Source: Coemansia sp. RSA 487 (taxonomy: Eukaryota; Kickxellomycota; Kickxellomycetes; Kickxellales; Kickxellaceae). Taken from it: a stretch of DNA of 64,000 bases. This document shows positions 62,361 through 64,000 of the stretch, piece by piece (within the stretch, counting starts at the first letter, position 1; each line of letters begins with the position of its first letter). The position numbers and the translations under genes were made by a program. The notes below the pieces were generated by a model, which saw only the letters and a list, made by a program, of their open reading frames with translations, did no database searches and was not told the origin of the DNA. Where the stretch lies: assembly GCA_027577595.1 (NCBI GenBank), contig JANBRJ010000038.1:1-64000 (forward strand). Reading direction: 5' to 3'.

Positions 62361-63479
62361 TCGTTGTTTCTCCCTTGGTCAGCTGCAAATAAAATAAAAT
62401 AACGACAAACCATAAAGATGCAAGAAGAAAGTAAAATTGCTGACAATACGGAATTTAACTGCTTTTTTGCAACCAGGGAAAGCTCAGATGAGCTGTCTGT
62501 GGCTCGAGCCGGACTGCTTCAAGCCATTTTTTGTGTTACCACACCTTTGTCTCAAAAAATCGAACAATAATTTTCCTTGAGCTAAAAAGACCCATGTCCC
62601 TTTGTCCATCTCTTTTGGTTTTTCTTTCTCTCTTTCTCTCATAACCAGAGTCAACTTTTCCTTCTTTCACGCAAACTTTCTTTAATTTAGGCTGGCCTAA
62701 ATCATGCAAACCACAAGACTGCTGGTTTCCTTCATTCCCTTTTCTGCTTGCATTTCCTAAATACACTTTCTTTTTTATCACACATCCCTTACTTTCTCAT
62801 TTCCAGTTTATTCTATTTCAGTATCTGGCGTGCTAGTTTTGAAGAGTACAACTCTCTTGAAGAGAATTCGCATCTTTTTGACCCTTCTCATTTATAGACT
62901 GCACTTTTTTTATACTCTTATTTAATAACGAATCCCTGTTGCTGTGCAACCTGCATCAATTACGACACTTGTGCTGCTGGCTAAAACTCCGCTCCTCCAA
63001 AAATCCATCCGCTTTACACATTGAGTAGATACATAAACTATACGAACGCTCAAAAATCATACCCGACACCACGCTAGCAGCGCAATATTCAATTCGTATA
63101 TACGAGCTAAAAAAGGATATCGTGAGCTTTTTTGCGCCGTAAAAAGGAAAGCCCGCTCCTGAACGAAACTGCTTTAAAATAAGCACACGCACTAGAAGGG
63201 AAGGCTTGTTCTGCGGACTATTGACCTGCTTGCGTGTGTGTGGTCTGCGTTGTGTCACATTGTCCTACATTTGGTCTTGTTGTGCGCCATACTGAGAGCG
63301 ACAGACATCATTCCCCTATTGTTGGTTCTCACAAGACAATATACCTCTTGCTCTTTTCACTCTATCGCCATTTTGCAAGCATTCCTTAACGCCATTTCAA
63401 CCTCTTCGACTATTTTTTTTGCTCCTGTCTGTCGATTATATATCCAGACGCGCTGAGCATACACAACCTGGATCTTCAA
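62361..63479. other. Divergent spacer between the EngB-type GTPase and the terminal partial gene
   Basis: No gene is supported. It is rich in T/C and A/T tracts and carries the promoters for both flanking genes. Confidence 0.45.
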
Positions 63480-64000
63480 ATGCTTGAATCCACTTCAAAA
63501 GAAAGTATAGCTGCGTGTGGTGGTAGCTGCGGCTCTCTACTACGAAGGATATGCTCGCTTTCAATCTTTGCTTTGGCAGCATCTATATTCTTTTGTAGCG
63601 GTGTAGCTGCTATACCTGACACTGATGCATTAAGTATTAGAGCCGACAGTTCCACAGACCCGCCAGTGTTCAATCCGATTGGAATAACATTCAATTACAC
63701 CCTCGGATGGGTGGATGTGACGACATCGACATTTGGTGTGTCGTTGCTGCCAGTCAAGCAATCGACGTATGTCGAGGGGACACCGTGGTCGCTACTAATA
63801 CGCTACGACCCGTCTGCCCGTGCAAACATCACACAACTAAGCCCTGGCTGGGGTCTGGGCATCTACGACTATGCGTCGTGGGTTCTTCTTCCTAGCAGCG
63901 CACCTTATAATGACATATACTTTACCGTGCATTCGACAGGCCAGATGAACCTAGAGGACACCGTTGAAAAGCTGGCTGTGCCGGCTGCACTCATGCTTAT
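63480..64000 (+). CDS. N-terminal part of a secreted or membrane-bound protein, unknown family (3' end outside window)
   Basis: The frame is open from ATG 63480 to the window edge (173 codons). After a polar start (MLESTSKESIAACGG), residues 26-45 are hydrophobic (CSLSIFALAASIFFCSGVAA) and act as a signal peptide or signal anchor. The remainder is polar and beta-rich, with two NxT/S glycosylation sequons (NYT and NIT) and Trp/Tyr/Gly-rich strands (YTLGWVDVTTSTFGVSLL, GWGLGIYDYASWVLLPSS), like an extracellular beta-sandwich. No family could be named from this part. Entry to the secretory pathway is well supported; anything more is a guess. Confidence 0.75.
   Translation, partial: MLESTSKESIAACGGSCGSLLRRICSLSIFALAASIFFCSGVAAIPDTDALSIRADSSTDPPVFNPIGITFNYTLGWVDVTTSTFGVSLLPVKQSTYVEGTPWSLLIRYDPSARANITQLSPGWGLGIYDYASWVLLPSSAPYNDIYFTVHSTGQMNLEDTVEKLAVPAALML

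Overview
The window looks like nuclear DNA of an early-diverging fungus, most likely a zygomycete of the Kickxellomycotina/Zoopagomycota type. Evidence for a fungus: a Medusa-type DUF7082 regulator, a Ypk9-like P5B ATPase and an Mpv17/Sym1 pair. Evidence for a eukaryotic nucleus: a telomerase reverse transcriptase, a Cdc2-type kinase, SNAPC3, CSN4 and GT-AG introns. The lineage is inferred from protein character; no marker was searched. Genes are close together, introns are few, many start codons follow pyrimidine-rich leaders, and coding DNA is clearly more GC-rich than the AT-rich spacers. No rRNA, tRNA, CRISPR array, operon or bacterial signal was seen.

Layout. 0-5 kb: the C-terminal end of a Fanzor (eukaryotic TnpB-like) nuclease cut by the window edge, then a Medusa-like regulator on the minus strand whose conserved domain is split by a 472-nt intron. 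4.5-8 kb: gene-poor, with one coding-like relic. 8-18.4 kb: SNAPC3, two tandem Mpv17/PMP22 membrane proteins, a decayed glutaminyl-tRNA synthetase copy, and three tandem YheT/EMB8-type alpha/beta hydrolases. 18.7-29.9 kb: an intronless TERT, a GRAMD4-like membrane protein, a three-exon CDK1 with a PSTTIRE helix, and an unrecognised 362-residue protein. 30-33.5 kb: two divergent galactokinase paralogues that share a 615-bp inverted segment with one mismatch. 34.8-49 kb: a large polyglutamine protein, then three KH-domain RNA-binding proteins with a COP9 signalosome subunit (CSN4) among them. 49-54 kb: an AT-rich graveyard with degenerate direct repeats and a decayed minus-strand gene. 54.2-64 kb: a P5B ATPase with a 56-nt exon, COA1, a mitochondrial EngB-type GTPase, and the start of a secreted or membrane protein that runs off the end.

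Most genes are unrelated housekeeping genes. The shared theme is local duplication: Mpv17 x2, hydrolase x3, galactokinase x2 and KH protein x3. The most striking signals are the galactokinase gene-conversion tract, the CDK1 signature substitutions, the Fanzor end with an SV40-like nuclear localisation signal, the MITE pair, and the two decayed host genes. Several gene models were completed by joining exons across introns, with matching phase and restored family motifs.
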